From Bin5 sp965261695 (GTDB lineage Bacteria > Chloroflexota > Anaerolineae > Caldilineales > Caldilineaceae): a stretch of 64,000 bases of DNA. Positions 41,894 to 51,450 of the stretch are shown in pieces (within the stretch, counting starts at the first letter, position 1; every line of letters starts with the position of its first letter). Location of the stretch: positions 2,046,001 to 2,110,000 of the forward strand of contig OZ253474.1 in NCBI GenBank assembly GCA_965261695.1, given 5' to 3'. The notes under the pieces are model-generated. The model searched no databases and was not told the DNA's origin. It saw nothing but the letters and a program-made list of their open reading frames with translations. The position numbers and the translations under genes are program-made.

Positions 41894-43483
41894 ATGTTCC
41901 AACTCGAAGAACTCATCATCCAATTCCTGTTGAACTTCGCGGCCAGGGAAGAGCTGAACGCCTTCCTGCGCAATCCCCAGTACACCGCCACCCTCGTCGG
42001 CAGCCTCATCGCCGTATCCGGCGCGCTGCTCGGCACTTTCCTGCTCCTGCGCGGCATGTCGCTCACCAGCGACGCCATCAGCCATACCGTGCTCCTGGGC
42101 ATCGTCGTCGCCTTCATGGTAATGAGCTCGGTATTTGACCAGGAGCCTTCTCTCTCTTCAGTGTGGCTGATTTTCGGCGCGGCCGCAGCCGGCGTGGCCA
42201 CCGTCCTGCTGACCGAACTGATCTACCGCTCCGGTCTGGTCAGGCAGGATGCCGCGCTGGGCCTGGCCTTCCCCCTGCTCTTCGCCCTCGCCGTGATCAT
42301 GGTGTCCCGCTTCGTCGATGACGTTCACCTCGACGAAGACGCAGTCATGGTCGGCGAAATCGGCGTGGCCTGGGCCAATACCAACAGCCACTGCCTCGAT
42401 CAATGCACGACGGTGACCATCACGCCCGACGACCCGCGCGCCAAACTGACGCGCCAGTGCGTCAACTGCCGCGAACTGGGCATCAGCCCCCGCGACAAAG
42501 AGGCCGAATTCACCGAAATCTGCGCCAACTGCGGCGAATACGGCCCGGCCCAGGCGTGGCAGGCCGGCTTCACGCAGAAGGAGCCGGTGCTCGTCTTCTG
42601 GCCGAAATCGATCACCGTCATGGCCCTGCTCACGCTGCTCACCGTCGTCGCCGTCGTTCTCCTCTACAAGGAACTGAAACTCTCGACCTTCGACCCGACG
42701 CTTGCTGCCGCGCTTGGCTTTCGTCCCACCCTGCTGCACTACGGGCTGATGGTCATGGTCAGCCTGGTGGCGGTCGGCGCTTTTGACGCCGTCGGCTCGA
42801 TTCTGGTCGTCGCCTTCTTCATCATCCCGCCGGCCGCAGCCTACCTGCTGACCGACCGCCTGCCGCGCATGTTGGCCTACAGTTCGCTGATCGGCGCGGC
42901 CGGCGCCTATACCGGCTACGACCTCGCCCGCGGCAATCTTCTCGGCCTGGCGCACATCAGCGACATCCTCGCCGCCCTGAACGACCTCCTCGGCCTCGAA
43001 CTGATCGAGCAGTGGGACTCTTCGATCTCAGCCTCCATGGTGCTCATGATCTTCTTCTTCTTCCTGGCAGCCTGGATCTTTTCCCCCAAATATGGCCTGG
43101 TTTCCACCATGATTCGACGCCGCAACCAGCGCCGCAACTTTGACATTCAGGTCGTCCTCGGCCATATTCATCATCACCTGGTTCGATTGTCAAACATCCC
43201 CGATCTCGCGCTGGACGACGATCGAATACGCGCCGCCGAAAGCGACGAACTGACCGTCTCCACGCTCCACCGCCATTTCCGCTGGTCGCCCGCCAAGATG
43301 CAGCGCATCCTGCGCCGGCTGCGCGCGAGCAACCTGGTGCAGGTCCAAGCCGATCTCGTCTCCCTAACCGCGCACGGGGAAGCACATGCGCATGGCTTTC
43401 GACAGAATCAGTTAGCCAACGAAACGGTTCCATTGTCAGGCATCCCCGATCCCGCCATGGATGACAATCGAAAGGGGGAGTGA
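41894..43483 (+). CDS. Metal ABC importer permease 2 with cysteine-rich insertion and winged-helix tail
   Basis: A 529-residue ABC-3 family permease. The signature GTFLLLRGMSLTSDAISHTVLLGIVVAF is near residue 55, and about eight helices run to 400. Between two helices (about residues 160-225) an insertion holds three cysteine pairs: C167/C171, C189/C192 (CVNC) and C210/C213 (CANC), suited to bind metal. The C-terminus (about 430-529) is a winged-helix-like domain (LTVSTLHRHFRWSPAKMQRILRRL), as in permease 1. It starts at ATG 41894 directly after a heptad array. The stop overlaps the MFS gene start (GTGA). Confidence 0.88.
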   Translation: MFQLEELIIQFLLNFAAREELNAFLRNPQYTATLVGSLIAVSGALLGTFLLLRGMSLTSDAISHTVLLGIVVAFMVMSSVFDQEPSLSSVWLIFGAAAAGVATVLLTELIYRSGLVRQDAALGLAFPLLFALAVIMVSRFVDDVHLDEDAVMVGEIGVAWANTNSHCLDQCTTVTITPDDPRAKLTRQCVNCRELGISPRDKEAEFTEICANCGEYGPAQAWQAGFTQKEPVLVFWPKSITVMALLTLLTVVAVVLLYKELKLSTFDPTLAAALGFRPTLLHYGLMVMVSLVAVGAFDAVGSILVVAFFIIPPAAAYLLTDRLPRMLAYSSLIGAAGAYTGYDLARGNLLGLAHISDILAALNDLLGLELIEQWDSSISASMVLMIFFFFLAAWIFSPKYGLVSTMIRRRNQRRNFDIQVVLGHIHHHLVRLSNIPDLALDDDRIRAAESDELTVSTLHRHFRWSPAKMQRILRRLRASNLVQVQADLVSLTAHGEAHAHGFRQNQLANETVPLSGIPDPAMDDNRKGE

Positions 43484-44817
43484 TCCGGATTCAGAAGAGC
43501 GATAGCCCGGCAGCAGATGCAAACAACGAAACCAGCCAACCCGTCAATCTGCCTCTGACCGTTCTCGGCCTGAGCGGCTATTTTTTCGTCGGCACGGCTG
43601 CCGTCCTCATCCCCTCGGTAATGCCCTTCATCTCCGACGAATATGTGACGATTGGGCTGACTCTGGGGACCATCGGGCTGATCTTCCCCGCCCGCGCCGT
43701 GGGCGGGATTCTCGGCAACCTTCTGGCCGGCATCGGCTCCGACCGCTTAGGCTACAACCGGCTGGTCTGGATGGCTGCGCTGGCCCTGGCGGCCTCACTG
43801 GCGCTGGCCTCCGCCGCCCGGCTGTGGCTGCTCTTCCTCGCCGGTTTTGTGCTGATCAGCATCGCCCAGGCCTCTCTCACGACCGGCATCAACGCCATGG
43901 TCGCCGACGCCAACCGCGCCGGCCGCGCCCGTGCCCTCAACGTGCTGCACGGCGTCTACGCGGTCGGCGCGACCATCTCCCCCCTCGTCTTCGGCTACAT
44001 CTTGCAACGGGGTGTGCCCTGGCGCTGGACAGTGGCCGCGACCGGCCTCATCTGGCTCGTCTATGGCGGCGGCGCCTGGCTGTTGTATCGCACGCTTTAC
44101 CCGCCGCAGACGCCGGCATCTGAACGCTTGGCGGTCGGCGAATCCGGCGCGCTGCCTGGGGAGAGCAAACGACAACGGGGGCTGGGCTGGGGTATCTTGC
44201 GCAACCTCGCGCAGGCCGCAGGCGCGGGGCTGGACTGGGGCATGTTGCGCAACGTCGGCTTCCTGTCTCTGTTCCTGGTTGCTTTCATCTACAATGGCGT
44301 GGCCTTCAGCCTGCTCAGCTGGGTCGCCCTCTTTATGCAGGACGTTGCCGGCCTCTCCACCTTCCAATCCATCTCAACCGTCTCCGTCTTCTACGTCGCC
44401 CTGACCCTCGGCCGTTTCATCTGCGCCGCCTATGCCGAGCGCCTCGGCTATGCCGCCACCCTACTGGTCCTGACCGCGATCCTCATTCTCACCTATCCGC
44501 TCGTAATCTTCAGCACCGACCCAATCCTCTTGGTGATCGGCATCTTCCTCAACGGGCTCAGCCTGTCCGGCCTCTTTCCCACCGCCCTGGCCTACGGCTC
44601 GCGCCTCTACCCACAACACAGCGGCGCCGTGACCGGTCTCCTCAACGTAGCCATGACCGCCGGCGCCATGCTGCCCCCGCTCTGGACCGGCATCTTCGCC
44701 GACATCTGGAACTTCCAGACCGCCCTGGGCATCAACTATTCCATGGCCTGGATCCTCCTCGCCGTCTGCCTCTACCTCGCCCGCCTCGAACTGCGCGCCC
44801 GCCAACCGCAATCGTGA
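43480..44817 (+). CDS. Major facilitator superfamily transporter
   Basis: A 445-residue protein with twelve predicted helices. The loop between helices 2 and 3 reads GNLLAGIGSDRLGYNRLVW, the G-x-x-x-D-R-x-G-x-(R/K) MFS signature. ARALNVLHGVYAVGATISPLV matches the fifth-helix pattern common to sugar/glucose-type members, and a long cytoplasmic loop (ESKRQRGLGWG) separates the halves. The start is GTG 43480, overlapping the permease 2 stop by four bases, so it is co-translated with the metal importer. A link to metal balance is possible but only positional. Confidence 0.88.
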   Translation: MIRIQKSDSPAADANNETSQPVNLPLTVLGLSGYFFVGTAAVLIPSVMPFISDEYVTIGLTLGTIGLIFPARAVGGILGNLLAGIGSDRLGYNRLVWMAALALAASLALASAARLWLLFLAGFVLISIAQASLTTGINAMVADANRAGRARALNVLHGVYAVGATISPLVFGYILQRGVPWRWTVAATGLIWLVYGGGAWLLYRTLYPPQTPASERLAVGESGALPGESKRQRGLGWGILRNLAQAAGAGLDWGMLRNVGFLSLFLVAFIYNGVAFSLLSWVALFMQDVAGLSTFQSISTVSVFYVALTLGRFICAAYAERLGYAATLLVLTAILILTYPLVIFSTDPILLVIGIFLNGLSLSGLFPTALAYGSRLYPQHSGAVTGLLNVAMTAGAMLPPLWTGIFADIWNFQTALGINYSMAWILLAVCLYLARLELRARQPQS

Positions 44818-44926
44818 GCGGAAATAGCCGGGTCCCCTTCTGAAACCACGACCATTCGCATTGGCTTCGCAGTTGGAAACCAGAACATCAAGACGTCAGT
44901 CCATCGCCCTCTGATCCGTATGACCT

Positions 44927-45254
44927 TTATTGTGGATCTTCCAGCAGTCCTGGCATCGGGATTTCAGCATCGGCAAGTGTATCCGACACCCATTGAATGA
45001 CACTCTTGCCGTTGACTTCTGCTGCCAAGTCAGTCGCTGCGTGCTGTTCTGGTGGAATAGGGTCTCTGTGGGGAACGACTCAGTCTCTTGCAGGTCTGTA
45101 GGTAATCATCAACCGCTTCTTCAAAAGCGGTACGCAGTTCTACGACGGAATCACCGTGAAAACCTACAATATCATTGATGCCTGCGATATAACCCACAAA
45201 GCAACCATCTTCAACACGATAGTCAATTCGTGCAGCATATCCTTTATGTCTCAT
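44927..45254 (-). pseudogene. HicB-type antitoxin gene, frameshifted, no HicA
   Basis: The first frame gives MRHKGYAARIDYRVEDGCFVGYIAGI then DSVVELRTAFEEAVDDYLQTCKRL, the partial RNase H-like domain of HicB, and stops early. In the next frame the DNA continues PPEQHAATDLAAEVNGKSVIQWVSDTL, the ribbon-helix-helix end of the family. A small deletion near 45060 joins the two out of frame and removes part of the linker. No HicA toxin gene is found on either side, so this is an orphan remnant. Confidence 0.8.
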
Positions 45255-45298
45255 TAAATTACACCGGCCTTTGAAGACCCGGTCAAAGAAGTGACAAT

Positions 45299-45436
45299 TG
45301 CAGCTTGCCTGCAGGCAGAATCGGACTGCGATTCGCCTTATTCTCCTGAACGAAGACCGCGATCTGCGCCAGCGCCGTCAATCATCTCCATCACTGAACC
45401 ACACAAATCACAGTCCAGACAACTGCCAACCAACCC
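45299..45436 (+). repeat. Dispersed repeat A, copy 4
   Basis: Nearly complete: head GCTTGCCTGCAGGCAGAATC with the CTGCGATTCGCC hairpin partner, then GACCGCGATCTGCGCCAGCG, iterons, and CAGTCCAGACAACTGCCAAC. As at 40 kb, it runs directly into a heptad array. Confidence 0.8.
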
Positions 45437-45449
45437 TACCCCCTACCCC

Positions 45450-45692
45450 CTACCCCCTATCCACCGACCACCGACCACCGACCACCGACCACCGACCACC
45501 GACCACTAGCCACCGACCACTGACCACCGACCACTGACCACCGACCACTAGCCACCGACCACCGACCACTAGCCACCGACCACTAGCCACCGACCACCGA
45601 CCACTAGCCACCGACCACTAGCCACCGACCACCGACCACTGACCACCGACCACCGACCACCGACCACTGACCACCGACCACCGACCCCTATC
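45450..45692 (+). repeat. ACTG-heptad array 9
   Basis: More than 30 units of ACCGACC, ACTGACC and ACTAGCC, the longest array of the window. It overlaps the 3-prime end of the DUF4432 gene, whose stop codon lies inside it, and is followed by a run of ten C at 45702-45711. Confidence 0.9.
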
Positions 45693-46772
45693 CCCTGCCG
45701 TCCCCCCCCCCTCAAACTCCCCGATCTCCTCCGCCCCGTCCAACACGCCGACCTCCAGATGAAACTCCCGCACCTCGCCCGGCTGAATATAGTTGAGATA
45801 GCCCTCCCTGCGGTTCCAGGCCCGCCCCAACATGCTCACGTTGCCCGGCTCCACACCCGTCACGTACGTGCCGCGATGGAAATGCTGCCAGTGGTTCACC
45901 AGCGGGATCTCGCTGATCGGGAACTTCCAGTACAGCCCCAGCCCCAACGCATCGTTGACCAGCCCCACCTGCACGTTCCCATCCGCGTCCGCGACCGGCC
46001 TATGCACGAAAACATCGTCGCGCGCCTCCTCCTGCGGCGGCTTCGCCACCGCATACACCTCCGGCCCCACCTCCCGGTCCTCCAGCCACTCCGTCGTCTT
46101 CTCACTGTTGATCAGCAGCCGCGTCCCACTGTCCAGCACCGGGAAGCCCGGATTGCAGTGATACACGAACATCAGCGGCGACGGGTCTACGCTCAGATTC
46201 TCGATGCGGTCATGGATATGGATCGACTTCTCGCCCAGCGCCGTCGAGATCTCCCGCGTCAGCTCCAGGTTGGTGCCGAAAACAACCGCCTCGCGCATCT
46301 TCCCATGCACGCGCACCACGTACTGCTCCCCCTCCCAGCCCGCGTTGGCCACCACATTCTTGGCCGGCAGGAACGCTAGGCGCCCGTGCAGCCCCAGCTC
46401 CTCATTCTCCTCCTCCGGGTCCACCTCCGGATGCCCCGTAAACGTCATGCCGCACGTAACCACCAGGCCGCCGTAGAAGCCGCGCAGCCAGCCGTTCCCC
46501 TGCGGCTCATAGAACGCCGGGCCAACGTCGCCCGTGCTGCTGCGAAAGCAGAGCGACATCCCCTTATAGTGCGCCGACCCGATATCCAGCGCCCGCCCTG
46601 GCAGCACCGAAAAGCACAGCCCCGACGCATTGAACACCTCGATCAAATCCGCCCCCCGCTCGATCCCCTCCACCATCTCCGCCCTGCGCGCCCCCGCCAG
46701 CTGCGACATATCCCCGACCCGCTCCAGCAGCTCCCCCCGGCTGTACTCCCGTCCGAATAACCTTGTCATCAT
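45618..46772 (-). CDS. DUF4432 family protein (aldose-1-epimerase-like)
   Basis: A protein of 384 residues, of which about the first 350 are the DUF4432 domain, a galactose-mutarotase-like fold. MTRLFGREYSRGELLERVGDMSQLAG is the usual start; GADLIEVFNASGLCFSVLPGRALDIGSAHYKG, GNGWLRGFYGGLVVTCGMTFTG, PLMFVYHCNPGFPVLDSGTRL and NHWQHFHRGTYVTGVEPGN are family blocks with the sugar-binding histidines and aspartate. The start is ATG 46772 with AAAGGAAG; the frame upstream is open but has no site. The C-terminus crosses a G10 run and ends in heptad-repeat sequence (RWSVVSGRWSVVGGQ), so the last about 30 residues are repeat-derived. Confidence 0.88.
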   Translation of the reverse strand: MMTRLFGREYSRGELLERVGDMSQLAGARRAEMVEGIERGADLIEVFNASGLCFSVLPGRALDIGSAHYKGMSLCFRSSTGDVGPAFYEPQGNGWLRGFYGGLVVTCGMTFTGHPEVDPEEENEELGLHGRLAFLPAKNVVANAGWEGEQYVVRVHGKMREAVVFGTNLELTREISTALGEKSIHIHDRIENLSVDPSPLMFVYHCNPGFPVLDSGTRLLINSEKTTEWLEDREVGPEVYAVAKPPQEEARDDVFVHRPVADADGNVQVGLVNDALGLGLYWKFPISEIPLVNHWQHFHRGTYVTGVEPGNVSMLGRAWNRREGYLNYIQPGEVREFHLEVGVLDGAEEIGEFEGGGTAGDRGRWSVVSGRWSVVGGQWSVVGG

Positions 46773-46992
46773 AGCTTCCTTTCTATGCCTCGCGCCCATA
46801 CCGCGCAGCGGTAGCGCAGTCAACAGTGTGATTTCGGGGTCAACGATAGCATAGCGAGAAGGCACAAGCAAAGCAGTTGCAAAACTGCCACGCTTTGGCC
46901 TCTCCTGAGCAAAGTGGTAGATTGACCGGAAATCGCCTGTAAGGAAATCCGACCGACGCGCCGACCTACAGTTGACAGGGTAAAGGAGTTCT

Positions 46993-49896
46993 ATGCCGCA
47001 CCAGACAGAACCAAGCGCCAACAATGCAATGGGCAACCTGCTCCAGGCCATGCTGCCCCGCAGCAACGTGCGCTCCGAGAACACCAGGGCCATCGCCGGA
47101 CATCCGGGGCTTCAACCCGACATCCTCATCACCGCGCCCGGCAGTTCACCCGTGGTGATCGAGGCCGAGTACATGCCCGCCGCCAATGTCGAAGCGGAGG
47201 CCAGGCAGCGGCTTGGGCTGGAGACGACGACCTATGGGCGTGTAATCGAAGCCGCCATCGCCCTGCGCTACCCGAGCGAAGTGGGCGAGGCGCACGACCT
47301 CCACACCGCGCTGTCTGCGGCGCATCTGTCATACTGCGTCTTTACCGAGAACGGCGGCGCCAGCCGCTTTCCCGATTCCGGCTGGCTCGACGGCTCCGTC
47401 GAGGACCTGGCCGACATGGTGCGCCTCGTCTCCGTCCCGCAGCACGCCGTCGACCGGGCAACGACCGCGCTGCAGCAGGGCATCGACGGCGCAGCCAAGT
47501 TCCTTGACGAAATAGACCAGACCCGCCCCGGCATCACGAATGAAATAGCCGCTCTGCTGGGAATGGCCAACGTGCTCCAGACCCGCCGCATGGCCTGCGC
47601 CATCATCGCCAATGCCCTGGTGTTCCACGATCAGATCGCCGGTATGCACGCCCGCATCAACTCCCTCGCCCTTGCCTGCGGCGACAATGTAGCCAACCCG
47701 CAAGGCGAGGTGCTGGCAGCCTGGACCGCCATTCTCAACATCAACTACTGGCCCATCTTCGCCATCGCCAAGGATATCCTCCAGCACTTGGATTCCGCCG
47801 ACGCGGCCCGGATTCTGCGGCGCTTGCGCAACACCGCCCAGGCCGTCAACGCGACCGGCGTCGAAAACGCTCACGACCTGACCGGCCGCATCTTCCAGCG
47901 GCTCATCGCCGACCGCAAATACCTCGCCACCTTCTACACCCTCCCCGCGTCCGCCGCGCTGCTGGCCCGGCTTGCCGTCGCCAAGATCGAAGGCGTCGAC
48001 TGGTCGAGCGCCGAGGAAATCGGCAACCTGCGCGTTGGAGACTTCGCCTGCGGCACCGGCGCCTTGCTCTCTGCCGTCTACGATCAGATTGCCGCCCGCC
48101 ACGAGCGCGCCGGGGGCAATGCGGCCAAACTGCACCAGGTGATGATGGAGGAGGTACTCTACGGCTGCGACGTCATGCCGTCTGCCATACACATCACCGG
48201 CTCCACGCTCTCAGGCGTCGAACCCGCCGTCGGCTTCAGCAAGTCCCGCCTTTACACCATGCCCTATGGCCGCCAGAAAGACGGCACCGTCATGATCGGT
48301 TCGCTGGAGTTGCTTCAGGCTTCCAATGTCATGACACTCTTCAACACCAGCGACCCCGCCATGCGCACCGGCAGCGCCGGGGATGAGACCGCCGCCCAAA
48401 TCCGCACCGAGATACCCGACAGTTCTTTTGACTTAGTGATAATGAACCCCCCATTTACCCGGAACGTAACACGTGAAGGCGCATACGCTGACACAACAGC
48501 AGCAGCCTTCGCTGCATTTGGGGCAAGTGAAGCTGACCAGAGGCAAATGGCGAAGCGAATGGGGGACCTGAAGAAAGATACATGCTATCACGGCAACGCG
48601 GGAATCGCTTCAGCTTTTGCGGGTCTGGCGCACAGGAAGATCAAGCCCGGCGGTGTTTTGGCCCTGGTGCTACCCCTGTCTGCAACTGTAGGCCAGTCCT
48701 GGCAGGGTCTGCGCAAAATGCTTGCGGAGCACTACACAGGGTTGACTGTCCTTTCCATAGCCGCTGGCAGAAAAGTGGACACCTCCTTTTCGTCAGACAC
48801 GGGAATGGCTGAATGTCTGATCGTCGCCCGCAAGCTCAAGGTAGATGAGCGGCCCGATGACGTAGGCTGTTTCGTATCTCTCAGCAGTAGGCCGCGCGGG
48901 TTCGCCCACGCAAGTTCACTGGCAACAGGAGTTCTTGACGATAATCAGATCAGACACCTTCAGGACGGGCCGTACGGTGCTACTCCTTTGATGATTGGGG
49001 AAGAACTGGCAGGCAAAATGATAGCCGCGCCCTTCGTTACAGGCGGGGCAGGCTGGGGTGCTGTGCGCTTGTCGGATTACTCTGTAGCGCAAACCGCCTT
49101 TGCGCTGTCACGATCCAGTCTCTGGCTTCCCGGCTGCGCATCCTCTGTTGAATTGAAGGTGGCTTTACTGGGAGATGTAGGCAGTCTCGGCTCTTATCAT
49201 CTTGATATTACAGGGCCACTCCCCCGCGGTCCATTTGACAAGGTCGCTCCAAGTCCTTCGGCCACCTACCCTGCCTTATGGAACCACGATGCCAAGAAAG
49301 AGATCAGGATGACTTGCGCCCCAGATTCACAGTTGCAGGTCAGACAGGGTATGGAAAGCAAAGCATCTCGCATTTGGGCCACTGCCACCCACGTACATCT
49401 AAACCTCGATTTTCAGTTTAATTCTCAGCCACTAACAGTGGCTTTTACCGAACAAGCAAGTATTGGCGGTCGAGCTTGGCCGAATGTGATTTTCAGCAGC
49501 AAGCGGTTCGATTATGCCTTCACTATATGGGCCAACTGCACACTGGGTCTGTTGAGTTTCTGGTGGCACTCCAATCGCCAAGTCTCAGGCCGGGGCATAA
49601 CCACAAAGACTGCGGCGGCGTCTCTCCCTACGTTGGACTTCCACGCTCTCACGAATGACCAGTTGCTCATGGCCGAAATGATTTTCGATGAGTTCCGCGA
49701 CAAGGACCTTCTACCCGCCTACCTCGCCGACGCCGACCCCAACCGCGCCCTCCTCGATCGCCGCGTCATCTGCGATCTCCTCGGCTTCGGCGAGGACATC
49801 TACCAAGCCGTCCGCCGCCTCTCCGCCAAATGGTGCGCCGAGCCGTCAGTCCACGGCGGCAAGAAGCGCCCAGAGGGCGCTAAACTGGTAGTCTAA
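46993..49896 (+). CDS. Large N6-adenine DNA methylase, possibly with fused nuclease-like N-domain
   Basis: A 967-residue gamma-class methylase. The AdoMet motif is VGDFACGTGALLSAVYDQI near residue 350 and the catalytic motif NPPF lies in FDLVIMNPPFTRNV near 485. The N-terminal PDILITAPGSSPVVIEAEY (about 39-58) has a PD...ExE pattern that could be a PD-(D/E)XK-type nuclease, as in type IIG enzymes. The segment after NPPF up to about residue 880 would contain the target recognition domain. The DNA at about 48420-49640 is visibly AT-richer than the two ends. It lies 290 bases upstream of dcm in the same direction and could belong to the same island. Confidence 0.8.
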   Translation: MPHQTEPSANNAMGNLLQAMLPRSNVRSENTRAIAGHPGLQPDILITAPGSSPVVIEAEYMPAANVEAEARQRLGLETTTYGRVIEAAIALRYPSEVGEAHDLHTALSAAHLSYCVFTENGGASRFPDSGWLDGSVEDLADMVRLVSVPQHAVDRATTALQQGIDGAAKFLDEIDQTRPGITNEIAALLGMANVLQTRRMACAIIANALVFHDQIAGMHARINSLALACGDNVANPQGEVLAAWTAILNINYWPIFAIAKDILQHLDSADAARILRRLRNTAQAVNATGVENAHDLTGRIFQRLIADRKYLATFYTLPASAALLARLAVAKIEGVDWSSAEEIGNLRVGDFACGTGALLSAVYDQIAARHERAGGNAAKLHQVMMEEVLYGCDVMPSAIHITGSTLSGVEPAVGFSKSRLYTMPYGRQKDGTVMIGSLELLQASNVMTLFNTSDPAMRTGSAGDETAAQIRTEIPDSSFDLVIMNPPFTRNVTREGAYADTTAAAFAAFGASEADQRQMAKRMGDLKKDTCYHGNAGIASAFAGLAHRKIKPGGVLALVLPLSATVGQSWQGLRKMLAEHYTGLTVLSIAAGRKVDTSFSSDTGMAECLIVARKLKVDERPDDVGCFVSLSSRPRGFAHASSLATGVLDDNQIRHLQDGPYGATPLMIGEELAGKMIAAPFVTGGAGWGAVRLSDYSVAQTAFALSRSSLWLPGCASSVELKVALLGDVGSLGSYHLDITGPLPRGPFDKVAPSPSATYPALWNHDAKKEIRMTCAPDSQLQVRQGMESKASRIWATATHVHLNLDFQFNSQPLTVAFTEQASIGGRAWPNVIFSSKRFDYAFTIWANCTLGLLSFWWHSNRQVSGRGITTKTAAASLPTLDFHALTNDQLLMAEMIFDEFRDKDLLPAYLADADPNRALLDRRVICDLLGFGEDIYQAVRRLSAKWCAEPSVHGGKKRPEGAKLVV

Positions 49897-50018
49897 TGAG
49901 GGGTCGGCGCTTGTTGACCATTGAACTATTTCCCCACACGTCTGTAGAATCACACCACTATACACCTAAATTTATGGTCCAGTTTTTGGAGCCAGGCACA
50001 CACTGTACAGACCGTCGC

Positions 50019-50053
50019 TCATTATTTACCGGTTTAGTTCAGCAGTGCTATAA
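50019..50053 (+). promoter_or_regulatory. Promoter candidate of the dcm operon
   Basis: A perfect TATAAT is present at 50048-50053, with a weak -35 candidate in TTTACCGGTTTAG upstream. Transcription from here would give a leader of about 125 bases before dcm. Confidence 0.45.
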
Positions 50054-50184
50054 TGTCGAAAGAAGATTCGGGAAAATGGTACCCAAATCTCTTCCCCCTG
50101 CCGGCCCGCGCGACATACAACTGTCCAAATATCGCCCCAGTGATATGCGGATACTGGCATTCGAAACAAGCTGGCGCATTTTGC

Positions 50185-51450
50185 ATGAGCAGGAAACTCA
50201 GGTATCTTGACCTATTTGCAGGAGCCGGGGGGCTCTCCGAAGGATTCATCCGCTCCGGATATGAACCTGTCGCCCATGTTGAGATGGACCGGGCTGCCTG
50301 CTTTACTCTACGCACACGCACGGCCTACCACTGGCTGAAAGCCCAAAACAATGAAGTGCGATATGCTGACTATCTGCACCGACGTATTAGTCGTGCAGAG
50401 TTATACGATCACGTGCCGGAACGACTTATCCAATCTGTAATTCACGATAGAATCGCGGAATATAGCCTTTCTCGTATATTCCGCCAGATTGATTGTCTTC
50501 TGGATAACAAGTCTCTTGATCTGATCATTGGCGGGCCACCCTGTCAGAGTTACTCACTTGTCGGACGCTCACGCTCTGCCACCAGGATGAGAAAGGACGG
50601 TCGAAACTACCTGTACACCTATTACGCGGAATTTCTGAAGAGATATGAACCTGCCTGTTTTCTTTTTGAAAATGTGCCTGGCCTCCTGTCCGCCAAAAAG
50701 GAAAATGGCAAGCCATACCTTGAAGACATGCAGGAGCTCTTTGACGATTGTGGTTATACAACAGAGCAAAAGACGCTGTCGGCGGAAATATACGGGGTTC
50801 CTCAACGCAGAAGAAGGGTCTTTCTCGTCGGTAGGCATAGTAGTGCGACCCCCTTCGATTTTCCTGAGCCTGAAAAGAGCCAGCCGGGAGGTAATATACA
50901 GGAACTGCTCTCTGACCTGCCCTTCCGCGAAGCGGGCCAAGGTGATACAGGTCCGTGCGTTGTCAGATCAAGCAATAACAGATGGTTATATGAGACAGGC
51001 ATACGGAGTGAGGACCTCCCGTTGACTTGGCATCAGGCGCGGCCCCACAGTGAACAGGATCTTGAAATATACAAATTTGCGGTCAAACGTTGGAATATCA
51101 AGAAGGCTCGGCTCAAATACAATGACTTGCCCGAGCATCTGAAAACGCACCGCAATCGAATTTCATTTCTTGATCGATTCAAGGTCGTTGCCGGAGATTT
51201 GCCATATTCCCATGCCGTCGTTGCCCACATTGCAAAGGACGGCCACTATTACATTCATCCTGACATTGAACAGAACCGTTCCCTCACTCCCAGAGAGGCT
51301 GCCAGACTACAATCGTTCCCAGATGACTATTACTTCGAGAGCCATTACGAAGCGCCTCAAAGAGCACCTGTCTTCCGTCAAATTGGCAATGCAGTGCCTG
51401 TTCTTCTTGCACAGAAAATCGCTGACAAGCTGAAGGAAGTCTGGCCATGA
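50185..51450 (+). CDS. dcm: C5-cytosine DNA methyltransferase (Dcm type)
   Basis: A 421-residue C5-cytosine methylase. Motif I is LDLFAGAGGLSEGF, motif IV with catalytic Cys120 is GGPPCQSYS, motif VI is FENVPG, motif VIII is PQRRRRVFLVG, and motifs IX-X are REAARLQSFPDDY and RQIGNAVPVLLAQKIA. The variable target recognition part lies between 250 and 360. The start is ATG 50185 (MSRKLRYLDLF), since methylases begin near motif I; an open frame to 50053 has no features. It overlaps the next gene by four bases (ATGA). With Vsr encoded three genes on, it forms the core of a 5-methylcytosine system. Confidence 0.92.
   Translation: MSRKLRYLDLFAGAGGLSEGFIRSGYEPVAHVEMDRAACFTLRTRTAYHWLKAQNNEVRYADYLHRRISRAELYDHVPERLIQSVIHDRIAEYSLSRIFRQIDCLLDNKSLDLIIGGPPCQSYSLVGRSRSATRMRKDGRNYLYTYYAEFLKRYEPACFLFENVPGLLSAKKENGKPYLEDMQELFDDCGYTTEQKTLSAEIYGVPQRRRRVFLVGRHSSATPFDFPEPEKSQPGGNIQELLSDLPFREAGQGDTGPCVVRSSNNRWLYETGIRSEDLPLTWHQARPHSEQDLEIYKFAVKRWNIKKARLKYNDLPEHLKTHRNRISFLDRFKVVAGDLPYSHAVVAHIAKDGHYYIHPDIEQNRSLTPREAARLQSFPDDYYFESHYEAPQRAPVFRQIGNAVPVLLAQKIADKLKEVWP

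Noticed and set aside
45702..45711. Run of ten C as a phase-variation switch
   Set aside because: It lies after the conserved domain end of the DUF4432 gene, so slippage would not switch the enzyme on or off; kept only as a minor observation.
46773..47093. 107-residue N-terminal extension of the DUF4432 protein
   Set aside because: No start with a ribosome site; the family begins at MTRLFGREYSRGEL, directly after AAAGGAAG, and the extension overlaps the divergent methylase start.
49896..50210. Open frame between the N6 methylase and dcm
   Set aside because: No recognisable domain; it overlaps the TATAAT box and the dcm start, and the region reads as a leader.
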